From Clavibacter californiensis (GTDB lineage: Bacteria; Actinomycetota; Actinomycetes; Actinomycetales; Microbacteriaceae), in assembly GCF_021952865.1 (NCBI RefSeq), contig NZ_CP040792.1, forward strand, positions 1,612,001-1,676,000: 64,000 bases of DNA, given 5' to 3'. Below the pieces are notes generated by a model. That model was not told the origin of the DNA and ran no database searches. It worked only from the letters and a program-made list of their open reading frames with translations. How positions within the stretch are numbered: the stretch's first letter is position 1; each line of letters starts with the position of its first letter. The position numbers were made by a program, and so were the translations under genes. Below are positions 63,920-64,000 of the stretch, in pieces.

Positions 63920-64000
63920 GCCCGGGCGCGGGTGGCACGGCGCGGGACCGCTCTCGTCCTCCACCACCCCGCCGATCCGCCATGCTGTTCCCTGCGCGTG

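Overview
The window is about 70% G+C and reads as a chromosomal segment of a high-GC Gram-positive actinobacterium. Gene order, the dense GGATCC hexamers and protein style suggest the Microbacteriaceae (Clavibacter-like), but the genus is inferred, not proven. Most genes are core housekeeping. Two blocks follow an order I recall from Mycobacterium: dapD/dapE ... DUF3117 ... O-methyltransferase, tatB, Mrp, DUF1003, MgtE/CBS; and DEAD helicase, ferritin-like protein, DUF3107, AdnAB, NUDIX hydrolase, UvrD2, ThiF-like protein, zincin_2 protease, PDZ/Lon protease, UPF0182.

Layout. 1-8.8 kb: the 3' part of a WecA/TagO-type sugar-1-phosphate transferase, an AtpI-like membrane protein and the complete F1Fo ATP synthase set atpBEFHAGDC. 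8.9-13.6 kb: YaaA-like protein, DNA alkylation repair pair (tag, ogt), Lrp/AsnC regulator, and an FHA/PP2C signalling pair. 13.7-17.4 kb: divergent dapD and dapE for lysine/diaminopimelate synthesis, a GT-C-like membrane protein and a DUF3117 protein. 17.5-25.4 kb: methyltransferase, tatB, LysR regulator with a 40-residue membrane microprotein, Mrp, DUF1003, a soluble MgtE-N/CBS protein, a general-stress-type membrane protein and aminopeptidase P. 25.4-30.7 kb: exo/endonuclease/phosphatase-fold protein, PHP phosphoesterase, RhlE-like helicase and small conserved proteins. 30.8-48.1 kb: DNA repair helicases (AdnA, AdnB, UvrD2-like), NudC-like hydrolase, a degenerate phosphotransferase, an orphan TOMM/ThiF-like protein, zincin_2 and Lon-like proteases and UPF0182. 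48.2 kb: initiator tRNA-fMet. 48.4-54.3 kb: peroxiredoxin, AarF kinase with PadR regulator, lipB-lipA, siderophore-interacting protein.

The accessory highlight lies at 54.4-63.1 kb: a secreted 2253-residue RHS/YD-repeat protein with two PA14 domains and a variable C-terminal toxin tip, its probable immunity gene, then a displaced copy of the last 383 bp of the RHS core fused to a different toxin tip with a second candidate immunity gene. The two core copies differ at 11 positions, all synonymous third-codon positions, and the tips and immunity genes are much lower in G+C than the rest. This looks like a polymorphic toxin locus carrying a spare, recombination-ready warhead cassette.

Regulation: at least ten genes have a TANNNT -10 hexamer exactly 6 nt before the start codon, implying widespread leaderless transcription. 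Several convergent gene pairs share long perfect hairpins as bidirectional terminators.
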